The notes under the pieces are model-generated. The model made no database searches. It was not told the origin of the DNA and saw only the letters and a list, made by a program, of their open reading frames with translations. The position numbers were made by a program, and so were the translations under genes. DNA of 64,000 nucleotides from NCBI GenBank assembly GCA_945952045.1, contig CAMFHE010000001.1:433872-497871 (forward strand), read 5' to 3'. Shown piece after piece: positions 44,099-53,034 of this stretch (position 1 is the first letter of the stretch; every line of letters begins with the position of its first letter). The DNA comes from an uncultured Rhizobium sp. GTDB taxonomy: Bacteria > Pseudomonadota > Alphaproteobacteria > Rhizobiales > Rhizobiaceae.

Positions 44099-46129
44099 AT
44101 GCCTGACAACAAAATCATCGGCATCGACATCGGGGGGACGTTCACCGACTTCGTCTCCTACGATGCGGCGACCGGCACCATCGACAACTGGAAGAACCTG
44201 ACGACACCCGCCGAGCCGATCGAGGGCGTGCTCCAGGGCCTCGGCCATGTGGAAGACGTCGCCGGCGTCGACAAGATCCGCTTGGGCACGACCATCGCCA
44301 CCAATGCGCTTCTAACGCGCCGCGGCGCCAAGGTCGCCTATGTCACCACCACGGGTTTTCGCGACGTTCCCTTCATCCAGCGCGGCGACCGCCGCAGCCA
44401 TTACGACATCACCTGGATCAAGACCAAGCCGCTGATGAAGCGTGCCGACACCTATGAGATCGGCGGCCGTTTCAGCGCCAAGGGCGAGCTGGTCACGCCG
44501 CTGGACGAGGCCGCCGTGCGCGAACTGGCAGCCACCATCAAGGCCGACGGCACCATCGAGGCCATCGCCATCTGCACCCTGTTCTCCTACATCGATCCCA
44601 GCCACGAGCAGCGCATCCGCGACATCCTCGCCGAAGAACTGCCGGGCATGCCGATCTCGATTTCCTATGACGTTCTGCCGAAGTGGAAGGAATACGACCG
44701 CGCCTCGACCACCATCGCCGACGCCTATCTCAAGCCCATCGTCTCCGACAATTTCCACCGTATGCAGAAGCGCCTCGACGGCATCGGCATCGGTGACAAG
44801 ATTGGCGTCATCAAGTCGAACGGCGGTGAATCGACCCTGAAGGGGGCTGCCGAAGCGCCGGTGCAGATGACGCTCTCCGGCCCGACCGGCGCCGTCGTCG
44901 CCACCCGCATCCTCTCCGAACTGACAGGCATCAAGAACCTCGTCACCTTCGACATGGGCGGCACCTCGACCGATTGCTCGACTGTCGTCGACGGGATGGA
45001 ACATGTGACCACCAGCTTCGAGATCGAATGGGGCCTGCCGATCCAAATCCCGATGATCGACATCCACACCATCGGCGCCGGCGGTGGCTCCATCGCCTGG
45101 ATCGACAAGGGCGGCATGCTGCGCATGGGCCCGCAATCGGCAGGTGCTGCTCCCGGCCCGGCCTGCTACGGCCGCGGCGGCGAGAATGCCACGGTCACGG
45201 ATGCGAACGTCGTGCTCGGCCGCATCAACCCCGATTACTTCCTCGGCGGCAAGATGAAGCTCGATGCCGAAGCGGCGCATCGCGCGGTCAAGAAGATCGC
45301 CGACCAGCTCGGCCTTGAGGTCGATGCGGCGGCCTTCGCCATGGTTCAGATCGCTAATAACAACATGCTCGGCGCGCTGCGCGCCGTCCTGCTGCAGCGC
45401 GGTCTCGATCCGCGCGACTTCTCGCTGGTCGCCTCGGGCGGCGCGGGTCCGGTGCATATCTGCGACCTCATGGATATCTCTGGCATCCCGCAGGGCGTCG
45501 TGCCGAACTATCCCGGCCAGTTCTCCGCCTTCGGCTTCATCATGACCGACGCCCGCGTCGACCGTCACCGCACCGTGCAGCAGACCTCGAAATTCTTCGA
45601 CGGCGCCCGCGCAACGGCGGCGATGACCGAACTGGCGGACGGCGCCATCGCCGAGCTGGTCTCGCAGGGCTACCGGCAGAAGGTGGAGATCTACCGCTCC
45701 ATCGAAGCGCGTTACTTCGGCCAGAACCACGAGCTGGAGCTGAGTTTCCCTGGCAACGAATTTACCGAGGAAACCATCGCCGACCTCTGGGAGCGTTTCC
45801 ACGAGGAGCATCAGAACCGCTTCGGCTTCTCCATTCCCGGCGAGATCATCGAGACGGTCAACCTCAAGGTCGTCGCCGTCGCGGTTTCCGAAAAGCCGAA
45901 GATGCGCGAACTGGAAAAGGGCGAGGGCACGCCTGCGCCTTCCGGCAGCCGCAAGGTGCGCTACGAGGACGGCTGGCATGAGGTCAAGACCTATGACCGC
46001 GCCACCTTCAAGCAGGGCCAGACCATCGCCGGCCCGGCGATCGTCGAGGAAAACGCCTCCGTCACCATCCTCCAGCCGAAACAGACGCTTTCCGTCGACC
46101 GGCTCGGCAACCTGATCATCTCGGCCTGA
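44099..46129 (+). CDS. hyuA: Hydantoinase/oxoprolinase family subunit A (ATP-dependent amidohydrolase)
   Basis: A 676-residue HyuA protein. The ATP-binding N-terminus shows GIDIGGTFTDFVSYD (residues 8-22), then the LGTTIATNALLTRRG segment, GPTGAVVATR near 262, FDMGGTSTDCS near 284, and the HTIGAGGGSIAWID motif near 324. Together with HyuB the family opens cyclic amides with ATP: N-methylhydantoin, 5-oxoproline, and caprolactam in the CapAB enzyme. Followed by hyuB after 11 bases. Carboxylase members of the superfamily exist, but the neighbours favour ring opening. Confidence 0.88.
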   Translation: MPDNKIIGIDIGGTFTDFVSYDAATGTIDNWKNLTTPAEPIEGVLQGLGHVEDVAGVDKIRLGTTIATNALLTRRGAKVAYVTTTGFRDVPFIQRGDRRSHYDITWIKTKPLMKRADTYEIGGRFSAKGELVTPLDEAAVRELAATIKADGTIEAIAICTLFSYIDPSHEQRIRDILAEELPGMPISISYDVLPKWKEYDRASTTIADAYLKPIVSDNFHRMQKRLDGIGIGDKIGVIKSNGGESTLKGAAEAPVQMTLSGPTGAVVATRILSELTGIKNLVTFDMGGTSTDCSTVVDGMEHVTTSFEIEWGLPIQIPMIDIHTIGAGGGSIAWIDKGGMLRMGPQSAGAAPGPACYGRGGENATVTDANVVLGRINPDYFLGGKMKLDAEAAHRAVKKIADQLGLEVDAAAFAMVQIANNNMLGALRAVLLQRGLDPRDFSLVASGGAGPVHICDLMDISGIPQGVVPNYPGQFSAFGFIMTDARVDRHRTVQQTSKFFDGARATAAMTELADGAIAELVSQGYRQKVEIYRSIEARYFGQNHELELSFPGNEFTEETIADLWERFHEEHQNRFGFSIPGEIIETVNLKVVAVAVSEKPKMRELEKGEGTPAPSGSRKVRYEDGWHEVKTYDRATFKQGQTIAGPAIVEENASVTILQPKQTLSVDRLGNLIISA

Positions 46130-46140
46130 GGAGGACCGTC

Positions 46141-47838
46141 ATGGACTTCGTTACGATGAACATCCTGGAATCCAGCATGGTCTCACTCTGCAAGGAGATG
46201 GGGATCGTGCTGATGAAGACGTCCTATTCGACGATCTTCAACGAGGCGCTCGATTTCACCTGCGGCCTCGCGGACATGAACGGCGACATGATCGCCGTGG
46301 CCGATTATTGCCCGGCGCAGATCGGCGGCATGCCGCTCTTGGTCAAATCCTGCCTCAAGGAAATCCCGATCGGCGAAATCGAGGAGGGTGACGTCATCCT
46401 CCACAACGACCCCTATCGCGGCGGCCTGCACACGCCGGAGCACACCTTCTTCAAGCCGATCTTCGTCGATGGCGAGATCATGGGATTTGCGGTCGCCATT
46501 GGCCATATCGCCGAAGTCGGCGGCATGGCGCCGGGCGGCTTCTGCGGCGAGGCGACGGAAATCTTCCAGGAAGGTATCCGCATTCCGCCGGTCAAGATCA
46601 AGAAGCGCGGCAAGGACAATATCGAGGTCTGGAAGCTGCTGCTCGCCAATGTGCGCACACCGCGCGTCAACTATGGCGACCTGCGTGCCCTCATCGCCGC
46701 CGTCGATCTCGGCGAAAAGCAGATGACGCAGATCTACAAGAAATACGGCAAGGAGAAGATCAAGGAGACCGTCAACGACCTGCTGCTCTATTCGGAGCGT
46801 CGCATGCGCGCCGAACTGGAGGCGATCCCGGACGGCATCTACGCCTTCTCCGACAATATCGAAAGCGACGGCATCGATGCCGACCGCACCTACAAGATCA
46901 ATGTCGAGGTGCATAAGCGCGGCGGCGAGATCATCGTCGATTATCACGGCTCCTCGCCGCAGGCGTCGGGCCCGATCAACGCCACGCTCGGCGTCGCCAC
47001 CTCGGCCGCCTATAATGCCGTGCTGCACATGACCGACCCGACCATTCCGCGCAATTCCGGCTGCTTCCGGCCGATCCGCGTGATGGCGCCGCCCGGCTCT
47101 ATCGTCAATGTCGACTTCCCGGCGCCTGAGGTCGGCGGCAACACCGAAACCCATCCGCGCATCGTCGGCACCATCCTCGGCGCCATGGCGCCCGCTGTTC
47201 CCAACCGCGTCATGGCGGCGGAAGGCGCGACCCATTGCAACTTCGTCTTCGGCGGTGTCGATGCCGACACCAAGGAATTCTTCGCCTGCTACGACCTCGA
47301 AGCGGTCGGCTGGGGCGGACGCGCCTTTGCCGATGGTAATGACGGCGTCGATTCCATCAACGGCAATTGCCGCATCACACCGGTCGAGGTTTACGAGACG
47401 CGCTTCCCCTGGCGCATCGAAAGCCTCGCCTTCAACGTCGATGCCGGGGGTGCCGGCGAATATCGCGGCGGCGTCGGCTACTCCAAGCAGATGCTGTGCC
47501 TCAACGACGAGATCATCTGCTCGCAGATGACCGACCGCCACCTGCTCGCCCCCTGGGGCCTCAATGGCGGCACGGAAGGCGGCGTCGGCGCGACTTTGGT
47601 CATGAAGAACGGTCGCGAGGACTGGCAGACGATGCGCGAGGCCTATGGCAAGGCCTCGACCAGCCGCTACTCCAACGTCTCGATCCGCCGTGGCGACCGC
47701 GTGCGGCTCGTCACTCCCGGCGGCGGCGGCTACGGCGATCCGGCAAAGCGCGATCCGGCGGCGGTCGCCGAGGATGTGCGCGAAGGCTACGTCTCCAAGG
47801 CGGCGGCCAAGAAACATTACGGCTATCAGGAGGCCTGA
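46141..47838 (+). CDS. hyuB: Hydantoinase/oxoprolinase family subunit B
   Basis: A 565-residue HyuB protein. The family pattern includes NDPYRGGLHTPEHTFFKPIF near residue 86, GHIAEVGGMAPGGFCGEATE near 121, and RNSGCFRPIRVMAPPGSIVN near 302, ending in the GGGGYGDP motif close to the C-terminus. It supplies the amide-cleaving half of the HyuAB enzyme. Strong GAGGAGG ribosome site; ends four bases before a small cysteine-rich gene that moves with it here. Confidence 0.88.
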   Translation: MDFVTMNILESSMVSLCKEMGIVLMKTSYSTIFNEALDFTCGLADMNGDMIAVADYCPAQIGGMPLLVKSCLKEIPIGEIEEGDVILHNDPYRGGLHTPEHTFFKPIFVDGEIMGFAVAIGHIAEVGGMAPGGFCGEATEIFQEGIRIPPVKIKKRGKDNIEVWKLLLANVRTPRVNYGDLRALIAAVDLGEKQMTQIYKKYGKEKIKETVNDLLLYSERRMRAELEAIPDGIYAFSDNIESDGIDADRTYKINVEVHKRGGEIIVDYHGSSPQASGPINATLGVATSAAYNAVLHMTDPTIPRNSGCFRPIRVMAPPGSIVNVDFPAPEVGGNTETHPRIVGTILGAMAPAVPNRVMAAEGATHCNFVFGGVDADTKEFFACYDLEAVGWGGRAFADGNDGVDSINGNCRITPVEVYETRFPWRIESLAFNVDAGGAGEYRGGVGYSKQMLCLNDEIICSQMTDRHLLAPWGLNGGTEGGVGATLVMKNGREDWQTMREAYGKASTSRYSNVSIRRGDRVRLVTPGGGGYGDPAKRDPAAVAEDVREGYVSKAAAKKHYGYQEA

Positions 47839-47842
47839 GACC

Positions 47843-48034
47843 ATGAAGTTTTCGCTGAACGGGCTTTACATCGAAAGCTACACCAAATGTGCCAATTGCG
47901 GTGTGCTGATCTACGAGGCATCCGCCGAGGATTCCGCACGCAAGAAGGCGCATGAGGGGCAGACCTATTGCTCGCAGGAATGCGTCGATTGGAAAATCGC
48001 TCGCGACGCCCGCCACGCAAAGGCGGCCGTCTGA
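47843..48034 (+). CDS. Small protein with two cysteine pairs, probable third subunit or accessory to HyuAB
   Basis: A 63-residue protein that starts four bases after hyuB. It has a CxxC pair (KCANCG, residues 16-19) and a CxxxC pair (YCSQEC, about 48-53) set around a helical lysine-rich middle, which would form a small treble-clef-like zinc site. It ends in a basic tail. It does not resemble a transcription factor. Its place inside the catabolic operon points to a structural or metal-holding role in the HyuAB complex; small third subunits are known in related acetone-carboxylase-type enzymes. Function otherwise unknown. Confidence 0.75.
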   Translation: MKFSLNGLYIESYTKCANCGVLIYEASAEDSARKKAHEGQTYCSQECVDWKIARDARHAKAAV

Positions 48035-48046
48035 CAGCAGAGGTTT

Positions 48047-48073
48047 CGGTCCCGCCCCAGACGGGCGGGACCG
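48047..48073 (+). repeat. Intercistronic hairpin between the HyuAB block and gabT
   Basis: CGGTCCCGCCC (48047-48057) and GGGCGGGACCG (48063-48073) form a perfect 11-base stem with loop CAGAC. It lies 12 bases after the small-protein stop in a 103-base gap and lacks a T tract, so it may serve as an RNA-processing or stability element separating two halves of the operon. Confidence 0.6.
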
Positions 48074-48137
48074 GCCAATATCACGCGCCGCGAAATCGCC
48101 GCGCCACAACAACCACAACACATCCAGGGAGAAACCC

Positions 48138-49442
48138 ATGTCCACGAACGCTGCCTTCGCGGCGCGGCGCAGCGCCGCCATACCCGCAGGCCTGGCAAAA
48201 CACCTCGACGTCTATATCGAGAAGGCCGAAAACGCCGAACTCTGGGATGTCGAGGGCAAGCGCTATATCGACTTCGCCGCCGGCATCGCCGTCAACAATA
48301 CCGGCCATCGCCATCCGAAGGTGGTCGAGCGGGTGCGCGGCCAGCTCGACAAGGTCACACACACCTCGTTCCAGACGACGCCTTACATCGATTATGTCGC
48401 CGTCTGCGAAAAGCTGAACGAACTCGTCCCCGGCGATTTCCCGAAGAAGACGTTTCTCGTCTCCACCGGCGCGGAAGCCATCGAGAATGCCGCCAAGATC
48501 GCCCGCGCCGCGACCGGCCGCTCGGCCTTCGTCGCCTTTTCCGGCGGTTTCCATGGCCGCACGCTGATGGCGATGACGCTGACCGGCAAGACGAGCCCCT
48601 ACAAGGCCGGTTTCGGACCGCTGGTGCCGGATGTTTTCCACCTGCCGTTCCCGATCCCCTATCATGGCATTTCCGAACAGGAATCGCTGACGGCGCTCGA
48701 CCGCTTCTTCCGCTCCGAGGTCGATCCGACCCGTGTCGCCGGCATTTTCGTCGAGCCGGTGCAGGGCGAGGGCGGTTTCTATCCTGCGCCTGCCGCCTTC
48801 CTGCGGACGCTGCGCGACATCTGCGACAAGCACGGCATCCTGCTGATCGCCGACGAAATCCAGACCGGTTTTGCCCGCACCGGCAAGATGTTTGCGATGG
48901 AACATGCCGGTGTTGCCGCCGATCTCGTCACCATGGCCAAGGGTCTTGGCGGCGGCTTCCCGATTGCCGCCGTCACCGGCCGCGCCGATATCATGGACAA
49001 GATCCCCATGGGCGGCGTCGGCTCCACCTTTGCCGGCAATCCGCTCTCCTGCGCGGCCTCGCTCGCCGTCCTTGAGATCATCGAGGAGGAAAAGCTGATC
49101 GACCGCGCCAACGAGGTCGGCAACCGTCTCGCGGAAGCCTTCAGGGATTGGCAGGAAGGCAATGAATTCGCCTGTATCGGCGAAGTGCGCAACCTCGGCG
49201 CCATGGTTGCCATCGAATTCGTGCGCGACCGTGAGACGCGCCAGCCCTGGCCGGAACTGGTCAAGGCGATCACCCATACCGCCGCGGAAAAAGGCCTGCT
49301 GCTGCTTTCCTGCGGGGTTTACGGCAATGTCGTGCGCGTGCTGACGCCGCTCACCATTCCCTTCGCGCAGCTCGACGAGGGCATCGCCATCCTCAAGGAC
49401 AGCCTGCGCGCCGCGCTCGAAAAGGCGGAGAGCGGGCAATGA
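48138..49442 (+). CDS. gabT: 4-aminobutyrate (omega-amino acid) aminotransferase
   Basis: A 434-residue class III PLP aminotransferase. GabT landmarks are SGGFHGRTLMAMTLTGK, FVEPVQGEGGFYPAP, the aspartate in LLIADEIQTGFARTGK, and the PLP lysine at residue 268 in MAKGLGGGFP. It moves the amino group of GABA or 5-aminovalerate (DavT reaction) to 2-oxoglutarate, giving a semialdehyde. It overlaps gabD by four bases. In this operon the omega-amino acid is probably the product of HyuAB ring opening. Confidence 0.92.
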   Translation: MSTNAAFAARRSAAIPAGLAKHLDVYIEKAENAELWDVEGKRYIDFAAGIAVNNTGHRHPKVVERVRGQLDKVTHTSFQTTPYIDYVAVCEKLNELVPGDFPKKTFLVSTGAEAIENAAKIARAATGRSAFVAFSGGFHGRTLMAMTLTGKTSPYKAGFGPLVPDVFHLPFPIPYHGISEQESLTALDRFFRSEVDPTRVAGIFVEPVQGEGGFYPAPAAFLRTLRDICDKHGILLIADEIQTGFARTGKMFAMEHAGVAADLVTMAKGLGGGFPIAAVTGRADIMDKIPMGGVGSTFAGNPLSCAASLAVLEIIEEEKLIDRANEVGNRLAEAFRDWQEGNEFACIGEVRNLGAMVAIEFVRDRETRQPWPELVKAITHTAAEKGLLLLSCGVYGNVVRVLTPLTIPFAQLDEGIAILKDSLRAALEKAESGQ

Positions 49443-50893
49443 CGCCCGCGCTCCTGCATGACCGCGCCTTCGTCGACGGCGGGTGGGTCGCGGCAGAGAG
49501 CGGCGCGACCTTTGCGGTGCGCAATCCGGCCACCGGCGCGGTTCTTGCCGATGTCGCCGATCTCGGTTCCGGCGATGTCGAGCAGGCGATCCTTGCCGCC
49601 GAACGGGCGCAGCTGGACTGGCGCGAGCGCCCGGCCAAGGAGCGGGCGAAACTGCTGCGCGCCTGGTTCGACCTGATCACCGCCCACACCGAAGACCTAG
49701 CCCAACTGATCACCGCCGAACAGGGCAAGCCGCTCTATGAGGCGCGGGGCGAGGTGGCCTTCGGCGCCTCCTTCGTCGACTGGTTTTCGGAAGAGGCCAA
49801 GCGCGTCTATGGCGACGTCATCCCCTCGGCCGGGCGGGACCGTCGTTTCCTCGTGCTGAAACAGCCGATCGGTGTCTGCGCCGCCATCACGCCGTGGAAT
49901 TTTCCGCTGGCGATGATCACCCGCAAGGCCGCCGCCGCCCTTGCCGCCGGCTGCACCATGGTCGTCAAGCCTTCCGAGGAGACGCCGCTGACGGCGCTTG
50001 CGCTTGCGGAACTGGCGCTGAGAGCCGGCATTCCGGCCGGGGTGCTCAACATCGTGCCGTCGAAGGATGCAGCTAGCATCGGTCGGCTGCTCTGCGAGCA
50101 TCCGGTCATCCGCAAGCTTTCCTTCACCGGCTCCACCGCCATCGGCAAGCTCTTGATGCGGCAATGCGCCGATACGCTGAAGAAGCTGTCGCTGGAACTC
50201 GGCGGCAATGCGCCCTTCATCGTTTTCGATGATGCGGACCTCGATCTCGCCGTCGCCGGCGCGATTGCCTCGAAGTTCCGCAATTCCGGCCAGACCTGCG
50301 TCTGCACCAACCGCATCTATGTGCAGGACGGAATCCACGACGCCTTCGTGGCGAAACTGACGGAAGAAGTCGCGAAACTGAAGGTTGGGGACGGTGCCGC
50401 GCCGGAGGTGGTGCAGGGACCGTTGATCAACGAGAGGGCGGTGACCAAGGTCGTGGAACTGATCGGCGACGCCGTCAGCCATGGCGCCCGCATCGAAACC
50501 GGCGGCGACCGCCATGCGCTCGGGGGCACATGGGTTCAGCCGACCGTGCTGAGCGGCATGCAGGCCTCGATGCGTCTCGCCCGCGAAGAGGCTTTTGGCC
50601 CGGTCGCCCCGGTCTTCCGTTTCAGGGATGAAGCGGAGGTCATCCGGCTTGCCAACGATACGCGCTACGGCCTGATGGCATATTTCTATGCACGCGACAT
50701 GAACCGTATCTGGCATGTGCTGGAAGCGCTGGAATTCGGCATGGTCGGCATCAACGAGGGCCTGATTTCCACCGAACTCGCCCCCTTCGGCGGCATAAAG
50801 GAAAGCGGATTCGGTCGTGAAGGCTCCAAATATGGTATCGAGGAGTATGTGGAGCTGAAATATGCCTGCTTCGGCGGATTGAAAAGGAGCTAG
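49439..50893 (+). CDS. gabD: Succinate-semialdehyde (or glutarate-semialdehyde) dehydrogenase
   Basis: A 484-residue aldehyde dehydrogenase of the GabD group. The general base is Glu253 (LELGGN) and the nucleophile Cys287 (GQTCVC). The second cysteine two residues on is usual for GabD, where it gives redox control. The ITPWNFPLAMITRKAAAALA block forms part of the cofactor pocket. It oxidises the semialdehyde made by GabT to succinate or glutarate with NADP+. Start overlaps gabT (ATGA). Confidence 0.92.
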   Translation: MTPALLHDRAFVDGGWVAAESGATFAVRNPATGAVLADVADLGSGDVEQAILAAERAQLDWRERPAKERAKLLRAWFDLITAHTEDLAQLITAEQGKPLYEARGEVAFGASFVDWFSEEAKRVYGDVIPSAGRDRRFLVLKQPIGVCAAITPWNFPLAMITRKAAAALAAGCTMVVKPSEETPLTALALAELALRAGIPAGVLNIVPSKDAASIGRLLCEHPVIRKLSFTGSTAIGKLLMRQCADTLKKLSLELGGNAPFIVFDDADLDLAVAGAIASKFRNSGQTCVCTNRIYVQDGIHDAFVAKLTEEVAKLKVGDGAAPEVVQGPLINERAVTKVVELIGDAVSHGARIETGGDRHALGGTWVQPTVLSGMQASMRLAREEAFGPVAPVFRFRDEAEVIRLANDTRYGLMAYFYARDMNRIWHVLEALEFGMVGINEGLISTELAPFGGIKESGFGREGSKYGIEEYVELKYACFGGLKRS

Positions 50894-50896
50894 TCA

Positions 50897-51595
50897 ATGT
50901 CCGAGACGCGTGATTGCAAGGTCGCCCTGATCGTCGGCGCGTCGCGCGGTCTCGGGTTCGGCCTTGTCGAGGCCTTTCTCGCGAGGGATTGGGACGTAGT
51001 CGCAACGGTGCGCAATGCGCGCGGCCGCGCCGCGCTGGAGGCGCTGGGCGCCGGCGACCGGCTTTCGGTGCTGACGATGGATGTGACGGTCGAGGAGGAC
51101 ATCGCGCGTCTGCGTCAGGAACTCGCCGGCAAGATGTTGGATGTGCTTTTCGTCAATGCAGGCATTGCCTGCGATCCGGCTGTTTCAGTGGAAGACACGC
51201 CGGTCGGCGATTTCGTCGACGTGATGGTCACCAATGCCTTCGCGCCTCTGCGCGTCATCGCCGGTGTTCACGATCGGGTGAGGCCGGACGGCGTGGTGGC
51301 GGCCATGTCGTCGAATATGGGTAGCGTCAGCGGCAATGCAGGCGGAGCATGGGAAATCTACCGCGCCAGCAAGGCGGCGCTGAACCAGTTGATGAAGAGT
51401 TTCGCCGCACGCCATGCCGACGACCGCACCTATCTCGCCGTCTCGCCCGGCTGGGTGCGCACCGATATGGGCGGGGATTTCGCCCCGCTCGATATCGCCA
51501 CCAGCACCTCCGGCATTGTCGAAACCCTGATCGCCCGCGCAGGCGAAAGGGGCGTCCATTTTGTCGATTTCAACAATCGGGTCGTGCCCTGGTAG
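50897..51595 (+). CDS. Short-chain dehydrogenase/reductase (C-factor-like)
   Basis: A 232-residue SDR. The cofactor site is VGASRGLGFG (residues 14-23), VNAGIA lies near 81, the catalytic serine is in AMSSNMGSVSGN, and the catalytic pair is in YRASK near 157, followed by VSPGWVRTDMGG. It starts three bases after gabD behind AAAAGGAG, so it is the last gene of the operon. It might reduce a semialdehyde to a hydroxyacid as an overflow route, but the substrate is open. Confidence 0.87.
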   Translation: MSETRDCKVALIVGASRGLGFGLVEAFLARDWDVVATVRNARGRAALEALGAGDRLSVLTMDVTVEEDIARLRQELAGKMLDVLFVNAGIACDPAVSVEDTPVGDFVDVMVTNAFAPLRVIAGVHDRVRPDGVVAAMSSNMGSVSGNAGGAWEIYRASKAALNQLMKSFAARHADDRTYLAVSPGWVRTDMGGDFAPLDIATSTSGIVETLIARAGERGVHFVDFNNRVVPW

Positions 51596-51609
51596 CCTTG
51601 CAAGTATGT

Positions 51610-51631
51610 CGCCATCTGTGCGCAAATGGCG
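51610..51631. terminator. Hairpin between convergent SDR and aspartase-type genes
   Basis: CGCCAT (51610-51615) and ATGGCG (51626-51631) pair around a 10-base loop in the 38-base convergent gap. Weak stem and no T tract; it could serve either strand. Confidence 0.35.
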
Positions 51632-51633
51632 GC

Positions 51634-53034
51634 TCATGCGCTTTCCTCGCGATAGTCTGTGCTCTCGCGAACCACGCTCAGGATTTCATCCTGGGTGAGC
51701 AGACCGCGTTCGATGGCGAGGTCGATGAACGGGCGCTTTTCAGCAGTCGATGCCTGCACCAGCCTGGAAACTTCGGCATAGCCGAGGCGGGGGACGAAAA
51801 CGGTGGCCAGCGCCGACGATTGCAGCAGATTGCGCAGCGACTGTTCGCGATCCGCTTCGATGCCGGCGATGCACTTGTCAGCGAAGATGCGTGTCGATTT
51901 CGCCAGAAGCCCGATCGAATCGAACAGTCGCGATGCGATAACCGGCTCGAAATGATTGATTTCAAGCTGCCCCTGCAGGCAAGCGAGAGACACCGCCGCA
52001 TCGTTTCCGACGACAGCGAAGGCGACTTGCTGCATCATCATCGGCAGGACCGGATTGACCTTGCCTGGCATGATCGAGGAGCCTGGCTGCACTGCCGGAA
52101 GCCTGATCTCGCCGACGCCGCTGTTTGGCCCGGAGGACAGGATGACGAGATCTGAAGCGATCTTGCCGATGACCTCGCCGCAGATACGGATTTCGGAGGA
52201 AATGCGGGAAAAGGCATCCGCATTCTGCATCGCGTCGAACATATCCTCGCCGGGGCGGACACCCGCACCGGTGATTGCCTTCAAATGCCTGTAGACCGCG
52301 CTGCGATAGCCCGGAGCCGAGCCGAGGCCAGTTCCGATGGCCGTGCCACCAAGAGGCAGAACCAGCAATTCGTCACGCGCCGCCTTCAGCTTTTCCACCA
52401 GCCGGCGGATGGAACCGGCGTAGCCGCCGAAAGCCTGTCCCAGACGCATGGGTTGCGCAGCCTGCATGCAGGTGCGGCCGATGCGCAGCACGTCGTCGAA
52501 TGCGGACGCACGTTCCTCAAACGCGGCCGCCAGATGCGCAAGCGCGTCGATGAGCGTTTGCGACTTGTCGTAAACCGCGAGTTTGACGGCGGCCGGCAGG
52601 ACGTCGTTGGTCGATTGCCCGGTGTTGACGTGATCGTTGGGATGAATGCGGTCATAGTCGCCCGGTCGGGCGCCGAGGATCTGCAGCGCGCGATTGGCAA
52701 GAACCTCGTTGACATTCATGTTGATCGAGGTGCCGCCGGAGCCTTCAAGAAGATCGATGATGAAATGGTTCGTATGGGCGCCATTCTCGACCTCGATTGC
52801 GGCGGCGATGATCGCTTCGGCAATCTCGGGCGGCAGGATGCCGATATCCCGATTGGCCGCTGCGGCGGCATGCTTGATCTGCGCCAGCGACTTTAGGAGC
52901 TCCGGCGCGTCGCCGAGCGTATGGAAGGAGATGTCGAAGTTCTCCTGGCCACGAAGCGTCGTGGCGCCATAGAGCGCGCCAGCAGGGAGTTCGCGTGAAC
53001 CGAGGCTGTCGGTATCTGTTCGGGTGTGTACCAT
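51634..53034 (-). CDS. aspA: Aspartate ammonia-lyase (aspartase/fumarase superfamily), divergent in signature positions
   Basis: A 466-residue protein of the class II fumarase/aspartase family. It has GGTSINMNVNEVLANRA, HPNDHVNTGQSTNDV and the catalytic serine loop GSSIMPGKVNP. In this family it should split L-aspartate to fumarate and ammonia. Two places differ from E. coli AspA: the NKSQSTND block reads NTGQSTND, and the glutamate usually six residues after MPxKVNP is replaced in VLPMMMQQ. The ATG at 53034 follows TTTTGGAG; the upstream 13 codons are dropped. The divergent asparaginase-type gene supports the aspartase role. Confidence 0.8.
   Translation of the reverse strand: MVHTRTDTDSLGSRELPAGALYGATTLRGQENFDISFHTLGDAPELLKSLAQIKHAAAAANRDIGILPPEIAEAIIAAAIEVENGAHTNHFIIDLLEGSGGTSINMNVNEVLANRALQILGARPGDYDRIHPNDHVNTGQSTNDVLPAAVKLAVYDKSQTLIDALAHLAAAFEERASAFDDVLRIGRTCMQAAQPMRLGQAFGGYAGSIRRLVEKLKAARDELLVLPLGGTAIGTGLGSAPGYRSAVYRHLKAITGAGVRPGEDMFDAMQNADAFSRISSEIRICGEVIGKIASDLVILSSGPNSGVGEIRLPAVQPGSSIMPGKVNPVLPMMMQQVAFAVVGNDAAVSLACLQGQLEINHFEPVIASRLFDSIGLLAKSTRIFADKCIAGIEADREQSLRNLLQSSALATVFVPRLGYAEVSRLVQASTAEKRPFIDLAIERGLLTQDEILSVVRESTDYREESA

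Noticed and set aside
44312..45979. 555-codon minus-strand frame opposite hyuA
   Set aside because: Antisense shadow of a GC-rich gene; composition is typical of reverse-frame translation and hyuA motifs on the plus strand are unambiguous.
46183..47844. 553-codon minus-strand frame opposite hyuB
   Set aside because: Same reason: antisense shadow of a well-conserved gene.
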